Shown here piece after piece: positions 1 to 6,154 of a DNA stretch of 8,549 nucleotides; within the stretch, counting starts at the first letter, position 1, and each line of letters starts with the position of its first letter. The DNA is from JANSXG01 sp965652425 (lineage in GTDB: Bacteria > Planctomycetota > Phycisphaerae > Phycisphaerales > UBA1924), in the NCBI GenBank assembly GCA_965652425.1, contig CBFGVX010000105.1, positions 1 through 8,549 of the forward strand, given 5' to 3'. The translations under genes and the position numbers were made by a program. The notes beneath the pieces are model-generated. The model was not told the origin of the DNA and did no database searches. It saw only the letters and a list, made by a program, of their open reading frames with translations.

Positions 1-501
1 CAGCGTTCTTACGCATCGAAGCGACCCGTCTCCATGAACGATGTCGTCGAAGAAGCGATGTTCCTGCTCGAAGCGGGGTGTGACAGGCCCGGTATTCGGT
101 TTGTGCGGGACTTGGCAGTGGACCTTCCTCAGGTTCCGGCTGACCCTGTGCAGCTTCGGCAGGTGATCACGAATTTGATTATCAATGCCATGCATGCGAT
201 CGACAGCGATGGGACCGTGACAGTCCGCACTTTGGCGCAAACCGATTCGGTGGAACTTCTCGTCGCGGACACGGGTGTTGGGATGGGCGACGATGTACGG
301 CGACGGATTTTCGATCCGTTCTTCACGACCAAGGACATCGGAGAGGGTACCGGTCTCGGACTTTCAATAGTCCAGGGAATTGTCGCTGGTCACGGAGGGT
401 CGATCGCGGTTGAATCCGAGCCGCATGTGGGCAGCATCTTCAGAGTGCGATTTCCATTGAAGCCAAGCGAAGGCGGCTCGGTTCCGGAGAAATTGTCATG
501 A
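1..501 (+). CDS. Sensor histidine kinase, C-terminal ATPase part (5' end outside window)
   Basis: This is the catalytic ATP-binding end of a two-component sensor kinase, which would phosphorylate the response regulator encoded next. The frame is open from base 1, and the first ATG at 34 lies inside a conserved stretch between the dimerisation helices and the ATPase domain, so the gene begins upstream of the window. The HATPase motifs appear in order: N box (NLIINAMHAI), G1 box (DTGVGM), F box (FDPFFTTK) and G2 box (GEGTGLGLSIV). The phosphoacceptor histidine and any sensor or membrane domain are not visible, so the stimulus cannot be read. The motif set and the sigma-54 regulator partner resemble NtrB/AtoS/ZraS-type kinases. 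Its stop overlaps the regulator start as ATGA, implying translational coupling. Family is certain; signal is unknown. Confidence 0.93.
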   Translation, partial: QRSYASKRPVSMNDVVEEAMFLLEAGCDRPGIRFVRDLAVDLPQVPADPVQLRQVITNLIINAMHAIDSDGTVTVRTLAQTDSVELLVADTGVGMGDDVRRRIFDPFFTTKDIGEGTGLGLSIVQGIVAGHGGSIAVESEPHVGSIFRVRFPLKPSEGGSVPEKLS

Positions 502-1835
502 CCAATGCAACTCGTGTTTTGGTTGTGGATGATTCGGCAGCGACCCGGGAGGTTCTCGAACGCAATCTCCGCTCCGAGGGCCACGATGTGATCTCATGTT
601 CCGATGTAAAAACAGCTCTCGGCATTCTGGAGCGAGGCGAGATTGACTTGGTTGTCACCGACCTCCGCATGCCCGGCGCTGACGGTATGGAACTGGTCCG
701 TCATGTCAGGGATAACTACCGTAAAACCGGTGTCATCATGGTCACTGGGTTCGCGACGGTCGGTGGGGCTGTTTCAGCGATGCGAGAAGGGGTGGACGAT
801 TATCTCCCGAAGCCATTCTCAGATAGTGAACTCAGATCCGCGGTGCGTTCGTGTCTCGAGAAGGTGCGGCTTCGCCGGGAAATAGAAACCGCCGGTCCTG
901 TTGAACCTCCGCACGGACTCATCGGTTCGTCCGCACCCATGCAGCATGTCTACCGGCTCATTGCCCGAGCGGCCGCTGTTCGTGTTCCGGTTCTGATCAC
1001 AGGAGAGAGCGGAACAGGAAAGGAACTTGTCGCCCGTGCGATCCACTACCAAGACTCGATCGAACCTGGTCCATTTCTGGCGGTGAATTGTGCGGCAATA
1101 CCCGAATCGCTGATCGAGAGCGAACTTTTCGGTCACGCCAAAGGGGCGTTCACTGGGGCGACTGGAACTCGTGACGGGTACTTCGTCGCCGCAGATGGTG
1201 GCACACTTTTTCTTGACGAGGTTGCTGAGTTGGCGCCCGCAGCCCAAGCCAAGCTATTGCGGGTGTTACAAGAGAAGTCCGTTCAACCAGTGGGGTCTGA
1301 TGAAACTCGCGAGGTAGATGTTCGGATTGTCGCCGCAACGAATCGCGATCTAGAACACATGGCGCGAGACGGCGGCTTTCGAGAGGATCTTTTCTTCCGG
1401 CTTCACGTGCTGCCTATTCAGATCCCGCCTCTCCGCGAGCGAGGTGAGGATGTGGTTCGTCTCTTCCGGCATTTCCTAGCCCACGCGGCGGAGCATAGCT
1501 CGCTGCCCGTCCCCAGAATCACTGATGCGGCACTGAGTGCTTTGCAGCGTTATCCGTGGCCCGGAAACGTGCGTGAACTGCAGAACGTCGTACAGCGACT
1601 GCTCGTTTTTGCGGACTCTGGAGTCATCGATACTGTCGATCTGCCGTCTGTCATGAGGTATACCTCGACGGCATCGCGTCCCGTAACCGGAATTGCGGTA
1701 GGCGATCTGGTCCCTCTCAAAGAGATCGAAGACGCCCACATCCGCGCAGTGCTTGAGAGGGTAGACGGAAACAAGACGAAAGCCGCTTCGATACTGGGCA
1801 TCGATCGGAAATCGCTGAGATCAAAGCTCGCGTAG
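498..1835 (+). CDS. Sigma-54-dependent response regulator (NtrC family enhancer-binding protein)
   Basis: This 445-residue, full-length NtrC-type activator remodels sigma-54 RNA polymerase using ATP once phosphorylated. The receiver domain (about 1-120) has the acidic pair D11/D12, phosphoacceptor D55 (in TDLRMPG) and K105. The AAA+ domain (about 140-370) has Walker A GESGTGKE (169-176), the sigma-54 contact loop GAFTGA (216-221), Walker B GGTLFLDE (234-241), arginine-finger candidates R295 and R301 (FREDLFFRL) and WPGNVREL (354-361). The C-terminus (about 405-445) is a Fis-type helix-turn-helix (NKTKAASILGIDRKSLRSKL) that should bind an upstream dyad. The start at 498 is supported by GGAGA at 486-490 and the ATGA overlap with the kinase. 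A consensus sigma-54 promoter about 270 bp past its stop makes the gdhA operon the obvious target. The exact orthologue (NtrC, ZraR, AtoC) cannot be assigned. Confidence 0.96.
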   Translation: MTNATRVLVVDDSAATREVLERNLRSEGHDVISCSDVKTALGILERGEIDLVVTDLRMPGADGMELVRHVRDNYRKTGVIMVTGFATVGGAVSAMREGVDDYLPKPFSDSELRSAVRSCLEKVRLRREIETAGPVEPPHGLIGSSAPMQHVYRLIARAAAVRVPVLITGESGTGKELVARAIHYQDSIEPGPFLAVNCAAIPESLIESELFGHAKGAFTGATGTRDGYFVAADGGTLFLDEVAELAPAAQAKLLRVLQEKSVQPVGSDETREVDVRIVAATNRDLEHMARDGGFREDLFFRLHVLPIQIPPLRERGEDVVRLFRHFLAHAAEHSSLPVPRITDAALSALQRYPWPGNVRELQNVVQRLLVFADSGVIDTVDLPSVMRYTSTASRPVTGIAVGDLVPLKEIEDAHIRAVLERVDGNKTKAASILGIDRKSLRSKLA

Positions 1836-1839
1836 CTCT

Positions 1840-1855
1840 ATCCCTCCGGAGGGAT
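1840..1855. terminator. 16-bp perfect palindrome after the regulator gene; terminator-like or operator
   Basis: ATCCCTCCGGAGGGAT lies five bases after the regulator stop. As RNA it forms a 6-bp stem with a CCGG tetraloop, followed by a moderately U-containing tail (GAGTCTTTCTCC). That is a weak match to an intrinsic terminator for the kinase-regulator transcript. Because it is a perfect DNA palindrome it could also be a protein site. Its sequence is unlike the 19-bp repeat near the gdhA promoter, so it is probably not a second copy of the same operator. Confidence 0.35.
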
Positions 1856-2031
1856 GAGTCTTTCTCCTCCATGGAAACAGCCGGGGTTGAAGCGACGACA
1901 ACCCATGGCTGAGATTGATTGCGAGCATATGCTGGGTAACTGTGGTGAAGATCGAGTCGGGTCACCCTCCACAGGATCTGCTCGTGCATGCGATATCGGG
2001 TGGCGGGCAAGAATCGGGGAGTATTTCTCCA

Positions 2032-2050
2032 GTGGGGCGTAACGCCCCAC
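2032..2050. promoter_or_regulatory. Candidate enhancer (UAS) for the sigma-54 activator: 9-bp inverted repeat
   Basis: GTGGGGCGTAACGCCCCAC is a perfect inverted repeat with two 9-bp arms around a single central A. Its centre (2041) is about 87 bp upstream of the start point expected for the sigma-54 promoter at 2102-2117. Enhancers of NtrC-family activators usually lie some 80-150 bp upstream and are dyads recognised by a Fis-type HTH dimer, which the regulator encoded just upstream has. No T tract follows, so it does not read as a terminator. Assignment to this regulator is an inference from position and symmetry. Confidence 0.6.
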
Positions 2051-2101
2051 CCGGTCATCTTGCCGTGTGGCCTTTTGGGGCCGGAAAGCCTTTCGTGGTA
2101 T

Positions 2102-2117
2102 TGGCACGATCCTTGCA
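2102..2117 (+). promoter_or_regulatory. Sigma-54 (RpoN) -24/-12 promoter of gdhA
   Basis: TGGCACGATCCTTGCA matches the consensus TGGCACG-N4-TTGCW at every defined position. The invariant GG (2103-2104) and GC (2115-2116) are separated by the required 10 bases. The predicted transcription start is near 2128, giving a leader of about 28 nt with GGAGA at 2143-2147 eight bases before the gdhA ATG. A sigma-54 activator gene and a candidate enhancer lie directly upstream. Confidence 0.92.
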
Positions 2118-2155
2118 ATGCATGATGGGTCCTTTTTTACACGGAGAATTCCCTC

Positions 2156-3496
2156 ATGACTATGGTCTCAGCCTCGAAAGCACTGGGTGCGCCGGCTACC
2201 GCTTCTGATCTCCCCGCGTCAGTCGATGACACAAATCCTTCCGCGCTATTTCAGCGTGTTCGTGAACAAATCAATCGTGCCGCCGCGGCGATCGACTTGG
2301 CTCCAGAAGTGCAGAAGATCCTCGATTCGCCGGCGTGCGAAGTCAGTGTCAACTTCCCTGTCAACATGGATGACGGGACCGTCGAGAAGTTCTCCGGGTA
2401 CCGGGTTCAGCACAATAATGTGCTTGGCCCCTTCAAGGGCGGCATCCGGTATCACCCGCAGGTGAGCATCGACGAGGTTCGAGCGTTGGCAGCGTGGATG
2501 ACGATCAAATGCGCGCTCGTTGACATTCCATTTGGTGGAGCCAAAGGCGGTGTTCAAGTCGACCCGTCCAAACTGAGCAGGCGCGAACTCGAGCGAATGA
2601 CGCGTCGGTTTGTTTACGCGCTCGGGAGCAATATCGGACCCGGCTACGATGTTCCGGCTCCGGATGTGAACACGGACGCACGGACGATGGCGTGGATCGC
2701 CGACACATACGCCGCGACATTGCCGCCCCAAGAGCGTTACCGGGCTCCCGCTGTGGTCACCGGCAAGCCGGTCAGCGCGGGTGGGCTCGCGGGTCGAGAA
2801 AAGGCGACCGGCCAGGGCGTAGTCGATCTGATTGAGATGTGGGCGGCGGATGAAGGGCAGTCGCTCGCCGGTATGACCTATACGGTGCAGGGCTTCGGTA
2901 AGGTCGGTGGATGGGCAGCGCGAATTCTTGACAAAAAAAGCGCGAAACTCCTCGCTGTTCAGGACGCGACTGGATCCATCGCTGCGGAATCGCCTCGCGG
3001 ACTGGACGCGGAAGCGTTGGCTGAGCATGTGCACGCGTTTGGTGGGGTTGCTGGCTTCGAAGGTGCCAGGGTGATTTCGTCTGAAGACTTCTTCGAGACG
3101 GAGTCTGATGTATTCATTCCGGCTGCGCTGGAGAACCAAGTCACAGAAAAAACTGCACGCCTTTTGAATGTCCGCCTCGTTGCCGAAGGCGCAAACGGTC
3201 CGACGACGCCCGAAGCCGATAGGATTCTTCAAGATCGCGGCATAAGCGTTCTGCCCGATGTTTTGTGCAACGCGGGCGGTGTGATCGTGAGCTACTTCGA
3301 ATGGCTTCAGAGTCGAGGGGGAGCTTCTTGGAGGGCTGCCGAAGTTGACAGTCGCTTGCTAGATATCCTGACAAGCGCCTATTCCCGCGTCCGCACAATG
3401 GTCGAGGAGAAATCCCTCGACTGGCGCACTGCGTCGTACGCGGTTGCGTTGCAGCGGATCGAAAAGGTATATGCCGAGAGAGGAATCTTTCCATGA
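2156..3496 (+). CDS. gdhA: Glutamate dehydrogenase (Glu/Leu/Phe/Val dehydrogenase family)
   Basis: It catalyses reversible reductive amination of 2-oxoglutarate with ammonium to glutamate, in the cytoplasm. The 446 residues comprise a catalytic domain with PFKGGIRYHP (K94), K118, GGAKGG (K130) and PAPDVNT (D170), then a Rossmann domain with GFGKVG (246-251), the PAALENQVT segment, and NAGGVIVSYFEW (S379). K94, K118, K130 and D170 correspond, with a constant offset of five, to K89, K113, K125 and D165 of the Clostridium symbiosum enzyme, so the active site is complete. The N-terminus carries some 25 extra residues before the first conserved helix. The start is set by GGAGA at 2143-2147; M3 is an alternative. 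NAD versus NADP preference cannot be read with confidence. It is the first gene after the sigma-54 promoter and overlaps rnk by ATGA. Confidence 0.96.
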   Translation: MTMVSASKALGAPATASDLPASVDDTNPSALFQRVREQINRAAAAIDLAPEVQKILDSPACEVSVNFPVNMDDGTVEKFSGYRVQHNNVLGPFKGGIRYHPQVSIDEVRALAAWMTIKCALVDIPFGGAKGGVQVDPSKLSRRELERMTRRFVYALGSNIGPGYDVPAPDVNTDARTMAWIADTYAATLPPQERYRAPAVVTGKPVSAGGLAGREKATGQGVVDLIEMWAADEGQSLAGMTYTVQGFGKVGGWAARILDKKSAKLLAVQDATGSIAAESPRGLDAEALAEHVHAFGGVAGFEGARVISSEDFFETESDVFIPAALENQVTEKTARLLNVRLVAEGANGPTTPEADRILQDRGISVLPDVLCNAGGVIVSYFEWLQSRGGASWRAAEVDSRLLDILTSAYSRVRTMVEEKSLDWRTASYAVALQRIEKVYAERGIFP

Positions 3497-3966
3497 ACGC
3501 CGCGAATCGGAGAACTGCCGAGGCAGTTCCAATGCCGACTCATCATCAGAATCGATCTATATATATCACCGGTGCCGATATGACGCGTCTGCGATCAATG
3601 ATCGGATCGGCGCGCCCGCTCGGGTCCGATGACAATTGGGATCGACCTTACCTGCTGTCACTTGCGGCGGAACTGGATCGCGCCATCGTCATCGAATCGA
3701 CCGAGGTGCCACCGGACGTAGTGACAATGAACTCTCGGTTGCGGTTAAGAGATGGCACGAACGCTTGGACCGTGACTCTGGTGTTTCCGCAGGATGCGGA
3801 TCCTGAAGACGATCGGATCTCAGTTCTCGCGCCGCTTGGCGCAGCCTTGCTTGGCTGCCGCTGCGGGAGTTCGGTCAGCTTCCGTGTGCCGAGCGGTGAT
3901 GTACGCACCTGCGAGGTACTCAACATTCTGTATCAGCCGGAAGCCGCTGGTGATATCGATTTGTAA
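3493..3966 (+). CDS. rnk: Rnk-type nucleoside diphosphate kinase regulator (GreA/GreB C-terminal fold)
   Basis: Rnk proteins bind RNA polymerase through a FKBP-like domain shared with GreA/GreB and affect nucleoside diphosphate kinase levels in Escherichia coli and Pseudomonas. The 157 residues show a short N-terminal helical region (ADMTRLRSMI, LAAELDRAIVI) and the diagnostic run PPDVVTMNSRLRLRDG, then VLAPLGAALLG and the C-terminal EVLNILYQPEAAGDIDL, all close to E. coli Rnk. There is no Gre-type long acidic-tipped coiled coil. About 20 residues precede the usual Rnk start. ATG 3493 is favoured by the ATGA overlap with gdhA and by GAGAGAGGA at 3476-3484; ATG 3532 (M14) is an alternative. 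A perfect dyad sits in the extension. Its role in a nitrogen/redox operon is unexplained. Confidence 0.9.
   Translation: MNAANRRTAEAVPMPTHHQNRSIYITGADMTRLRSMIGSARPLGSDDNWDRPYLLSLAAELDRAIVIESTEVPPDVVTMNSRLRLRDGTNAWTVTLVFPQDADPEDDRISVLAPLGAALLGCRCGSSVSFRVPSGDVRTCEVLNILYQPEAAGDIDL
3512..3529 (+). repeat. Perfect 8-bp inverted repeat at the start of rnk (possible RNA hairpin)
   Basis: GAACTGCC and GGCAGTTC face each other across only GA. As RNA this gives a 7-bp stem with a CGAG tetraloop. It lies between the coupled start of rnk (3493) and the alternative start (3532), inside the poorly conserved N-terminal extension, and it would cover the GAGG (3520-3523) that could serve the second start. 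No U tract follows. It could be a processing or stability hairpin between gdhA and rnk, a translational control element, or chance within coding sequence. Confidence 0.5.
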
Positions 3967-4042
3967 TCCTCGGGACTACGATTCACTTCGGCTCTCGTAC
4001 TGGCTTGGCATCAACTGAAATTCACCTGGCGCGAGGCTGCTC

Positions 4043-4888
4043 ATGCGCGGCTCGAGGGGGGTTCCGGATCGCGTCACCATGGAACAGAGCGGTATGAACA
4101 TGATGCATGACCTACAGGGTTTGGAAGAGCGAGCAAAAGAGCTTCGTTGCATATATTCGATTGACGCAATCCTTTCCGACCGAAGCCAGGCCTTACCATC
4201 GATTTTCGGCCGCGTACTCGCAGCGATTCCGGCGGGCTGGCAAGATCCACAATCTACGGGAGTGCGTATCGATTACCTGGGGCGCAGTTACTGCGACGAT
4301 CGATTCACCATTCACGGCCGGACGATCACAGAACCGCTGCGACTTTGGGGCAATGATATCGGACGCGTGACGGTAAGCCGAAATGCCTGCTCAGAAACGA
4401 ATTTTGCCCAGGCGTTTCTCAACGAAGAGAAGGAACTGCTTCGCAGAATCGCGACGCGACTCGGAGAGTTCCTCGAGTGGAAACAGTCCGAGTTGCTCAG
4501 CGACCGTGTCCCTCAGCGGCTCTCGCATTGGGCATGGCGACAACGATTTGCCGAAGCCCTTGCTAAGAGTATCGATACCTCTCGCTACAGCGTTACCAAG
4601 ATTTTTCTAGGCGGAAGTACCGCCAGAGGTGACGCCGGACCGGCGAGTGACATCGATATCTACATCGTTTGCGATGGTTCGCCAGAGCAGCACCGGGATT
4701 TGGCGGTTTGGCTCGACGGATGGAGCAGTTGCCTTGGGGAAGTTGCGCTACAGCAAACTGGGCAATGTTTCCCCGGCGGCATACTGAACGTGCAGTGGCT
4801 AGTCACGGAGCCAGACATCAGGCAATCGTCTGAATTGCAGGAACTCAAGACGAGTAGGTGTCGAGTCACGATGCCTACGAGTACCTGA
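4043..4888 (+). CDS. GAF-like sensory region fused to a pol-beta-type nucleotidyltransferase domain
   Basis: Two parts can be seen in 281 residues. Residues about 21-150 (LEERAKELRCIYSID, IPAGWQDP, G-x-I-G-x-V, LLRRIATRLGEFLEWKQSE) match a GAF-like module I know from sensor kinases and from large PEP/pyruvate-binding proteins. Residues about 160-260 are a minimal nucleotidyltransferase: GGSTARG (190-196), SDIDIYI with metal-ligand aspartates D203 and D205, then WLDGWSSCL. As I recall, this block also occurs at the C-terminus of those PEP/pyruvate proteins, where the later strand has Asp; here it is N249 (GILNVQWLV), so the third carboxylate may be missing. The start at 4043 has GAGG at 4033-4036; ATGs at 4079 and 4103 are alternatives. 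No membrane segment is seen. Substrate unknown. The neighbours suggest a nitrogen or redox control role, which is inference. Confidence 0.82.
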   Translation: MRGSRGVPDRVTMEQSGMNMMHDLQGLEERAKELRCIYSIDAILSDRSQALPSIFGRVLAAIPAGWQDPQSTGVRIDYLGRSYCDDRFTIHGRTITEPLRLWGNDIGRVTVSRNACSETNFAQAFLNEEKELLRRIATRLGEFLEWKQSELLSDRVPQRLSHWAWRQRFAEALAKSIDTSRYSVTKIFLGGSTARGDAGPASDIDIYIVCDGSPEQHRDLAVWLDGWSSCLGEVALQQTGQCFPGGILNVQWLVTEPDIRQSSELQELKTSRCRVTMPTST

Positions 4889-4922
4889 TCGCAGTATCGG
4901 CCCCGACACGGACCGACTGCGA
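4889..4922 (+). repeat. Intercistronic hairpin directly after the nucleotidyltransferase stop
   Basis: TCGCAGT (4889-4895) and ACTGCGA (4916-4922) form a perfect 7-bp stem. After a two-base bulge (4896-4897), CGG (4898-4900) pairs with CCG (4913-4915) and extends it to 10 bp around a 12-nt loop. The stem starts at the first base after the TGA stop and is followed by AAACG rather than a T tract, so it is not a standard intrinsic terminator. It could stabilise the upstream message or mark an mRNA processing point between the regulatory genes and the pnt genes. The remaining gap to pntAA shows no clear promoter. Confidence 0.45.
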
Positions 4923-4975
4923 AACGATGTGCAGTTGTGCCACACCTCAGCAGCATCCTTTGAATCACTTCGCTC

Positions 4976-6154
4976 ATGGATATGCCATCCGATTATAAAT
5001 CTGATACACCAACGGTCACCGCAACGCTTCCGGGAGATCAAATGGAGCGTCGTACGCCGATTACACCGGATTCGGTAAAGACTCTCCGGCAGGCTGGGTG
5101 GCGATGCGTTATTCCGGCAGGTCTTGGTCATGCAGCGGGCTGGACCGACGACGCTTTCCGCGCCTCTGGAGCAGAGGTCGTAGCCGAATCAACCGCTTGG
5201 TCGAGTGCCGACGCCGTTATGGCAGTTGAACCGCCTTCGATGCGCGTTGTCCAGGCATTGAAACCTGGCTGCATATTGCTGGGCTTGCTCCGCCCATTCA
5301 CTTCTTGCGAACTTTTCAGAGCCGCGTGTGAACGGAAGATCTCTGCGGTAGCGATGGAGTTGATTCCGAGATCTACGAGGGCTCAGCCAATGGACGCCCT
5401 GAGTTCTCAGGCAAGTCTGGCGGGATACGCGGCGGTGGTTCTGGCCGCGTCGAGGATCCCGAGAATCCTCCCAATGATGACGACGCCCGCCGGAACTCTC
5501 TCTCCAGCCAGCGTTCTCGTCATCGGAACCGGCGTTGCGGGACTACAGGCGATCGCGACTGCGGTTCGGTTGGGCGCTCGGGTGACCGCCTACGATGTGC
5601 GATCCACCGCGAAAGAGCAGGTCGAGTCACTCGGCGCTCGCTTTGCCCGAATCCCCCAAGTTGCGGACGCCGAAACGAATCAGGGGTACGCTTCGACGCA
5701 ATCAGAAATACAGACCGCGCATCAGCACTCCGCTCTCGCTCTTCTGTGCGAGAAATCAGACATCGTTATCACAACAGCACAGATCTTTGGTGGCAAGGCC
5801 CCGGTACTTGTCAAGAGTCATGTCTTATCGCGGATGCGACGCAATTCTGTGCTTGTCGATCTGGCGGTTGGAACCGGCGGGAATATAGAAGGAGTTCGCG
5901 ACGGCATGGACAGTACGGTCGATGGAGTGACGATCATCGCCGACTCGCACATGGTGTCCCGTTTGGCCCACGATGCGAGCTCCATGCTCGCATCGAACAT
6001 GGCATCGCTGCTCACTCACATCACGGATGCTTCTGGATCGCTCAGAACTTCTGAACCCGATGAGATTCTGAAATCAACGCTCGTCACGCACGCAGGCAGT
6101 CTTATGGACACGGCTGCTTCGAAGGCTCTTGAAATGGATACGCCGATACCATGA
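4976..6154 (+). CDS. pntAA: NAD(P) transhydrogenase subunit alpha part 1 (NAD(H)-binding domain I)
   Basis: This is the cytoplasmic NAD(H)-binding subunit of the proton-translocating transhydrogenase, which transfers hydride between NAD(H) and NADP(H) coupled to the proton gradient. The 392 residues show ERRTPITPDSV near the N-terminus, the RQD-loop region STRAQPMDALSSQASLAGY (133-151), the dinucleotide fold GTGVAG (184-189) with an acid at the strand end (YDVR, D207) as expected for NAD(H), KEQVESLGARF, and ITTAQIFGGKAPVLV in the mobile-loop area. A family glutamate after VDLA is replaced (VDLAVGTGGN). ATG 4976 lacks a visible ribosome site. ATG 5042 has GGGAG at 5033-5037 but would remove the first beta strand, so the longer form is preferred. 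Separation from the membrane part as pntAB is the common three-gene arrangement. It overlaps pntAB by ATGA. Confidence 0.95.
   Translation: MDMPSDYKSDTPTVTATLPGDQMERRTPITPDSVKTLRQAGWRCVIPAGLGHAAGWTDDAFRASGAEVVAESTAWSSADAVMAVEPPSMRVVQALKPGCILLGLLRPFTSCELFRAACERKISAVAMELIPRSTRAQPMDALSSQASLAGYAAVVLAASRIPRILPMMTTPAGTLSPASVLVIGTGVAGLQAIATAVRLGARVTAYDVRSTAKEQVESLGARFARIPQVADAETNQGYASTQSEIQTAHQHSALALLCEKSDIVITTAQIFGGKAPVLVKSHVLSRMRRNSVLVDLAVGTGGNIEGVRDGMDSTVDGVTIIADSHMVSRLAHDASSMLASNMASLLTHITDASGSLRTSEPDEILKSTLVTHAGSLMDTAASKALEMDTPIP

Larger units (their letters stand above)
1836..2155 (+). promoter_or_regulatory. Regulatory intergenic region between the regulator gene and gdhA
   Basis: These 320 bases contain no credible gene; the open frames here are short and lack family features. 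In order, the region holds a 16-bp perfect palindrome just after the regulator stop, a weak 6-bp hairpin (arms 1884-1889 and 1899-1904), a 19-bp inverted repeat at 2032-2050, the sigma-54 promoter at 2102-2117, a short leader with a T6 run (about 2132-2138) and a GGAGA ribosome site at 2143-2147. The arms GGCAAG (2006-2011) and CTTGCC (2059-2064) loosely bracket the 19-bp repeat. The layout (enhancer site, about 60 bp gap, -24/-12 element) is what is expected for control by an NtrC-type activator. Confidence 0.8.

Noticed and set aside
819..1247. Minus-strand open frame opposite the AAA+ domain of the regulator
   Set aside because: It is a shadow of the conserved regulator with no independent features.
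1884..1904. Hairpin GGGTTG / CAACCC in the regulatory intergenic region
   Set aside because: A 6-bp stem with a 9-nt loop is weak and common by chance, with no positional support.
2246..3232. Long minus-strand open frame (328 codons) opposite gdhA
   Set aside because: It is antisense to a fully conserved glutamate dehydrogenase, has no motif of its own, and follows the codon pattern of the plus-strand gene.
4027..4041. TGGCGCGAGGCTGCT resembling a sigma-54 promoter before the nucleotidyltransferase gene
   Set aside because: GG to GC spacing is 9 rather than 10, and it lies directly on the start codon, leaving no leader.
4858..4996. Open reading in another frame after the nucleotidyltransferase, suggesting a frameshifted C-terminal extension
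   Set aside because: The extension would need a shift right after an in-frame stop at 4855-4857 of that frame, shows no recognisable motif, and the region pairs as a hairpin instead.
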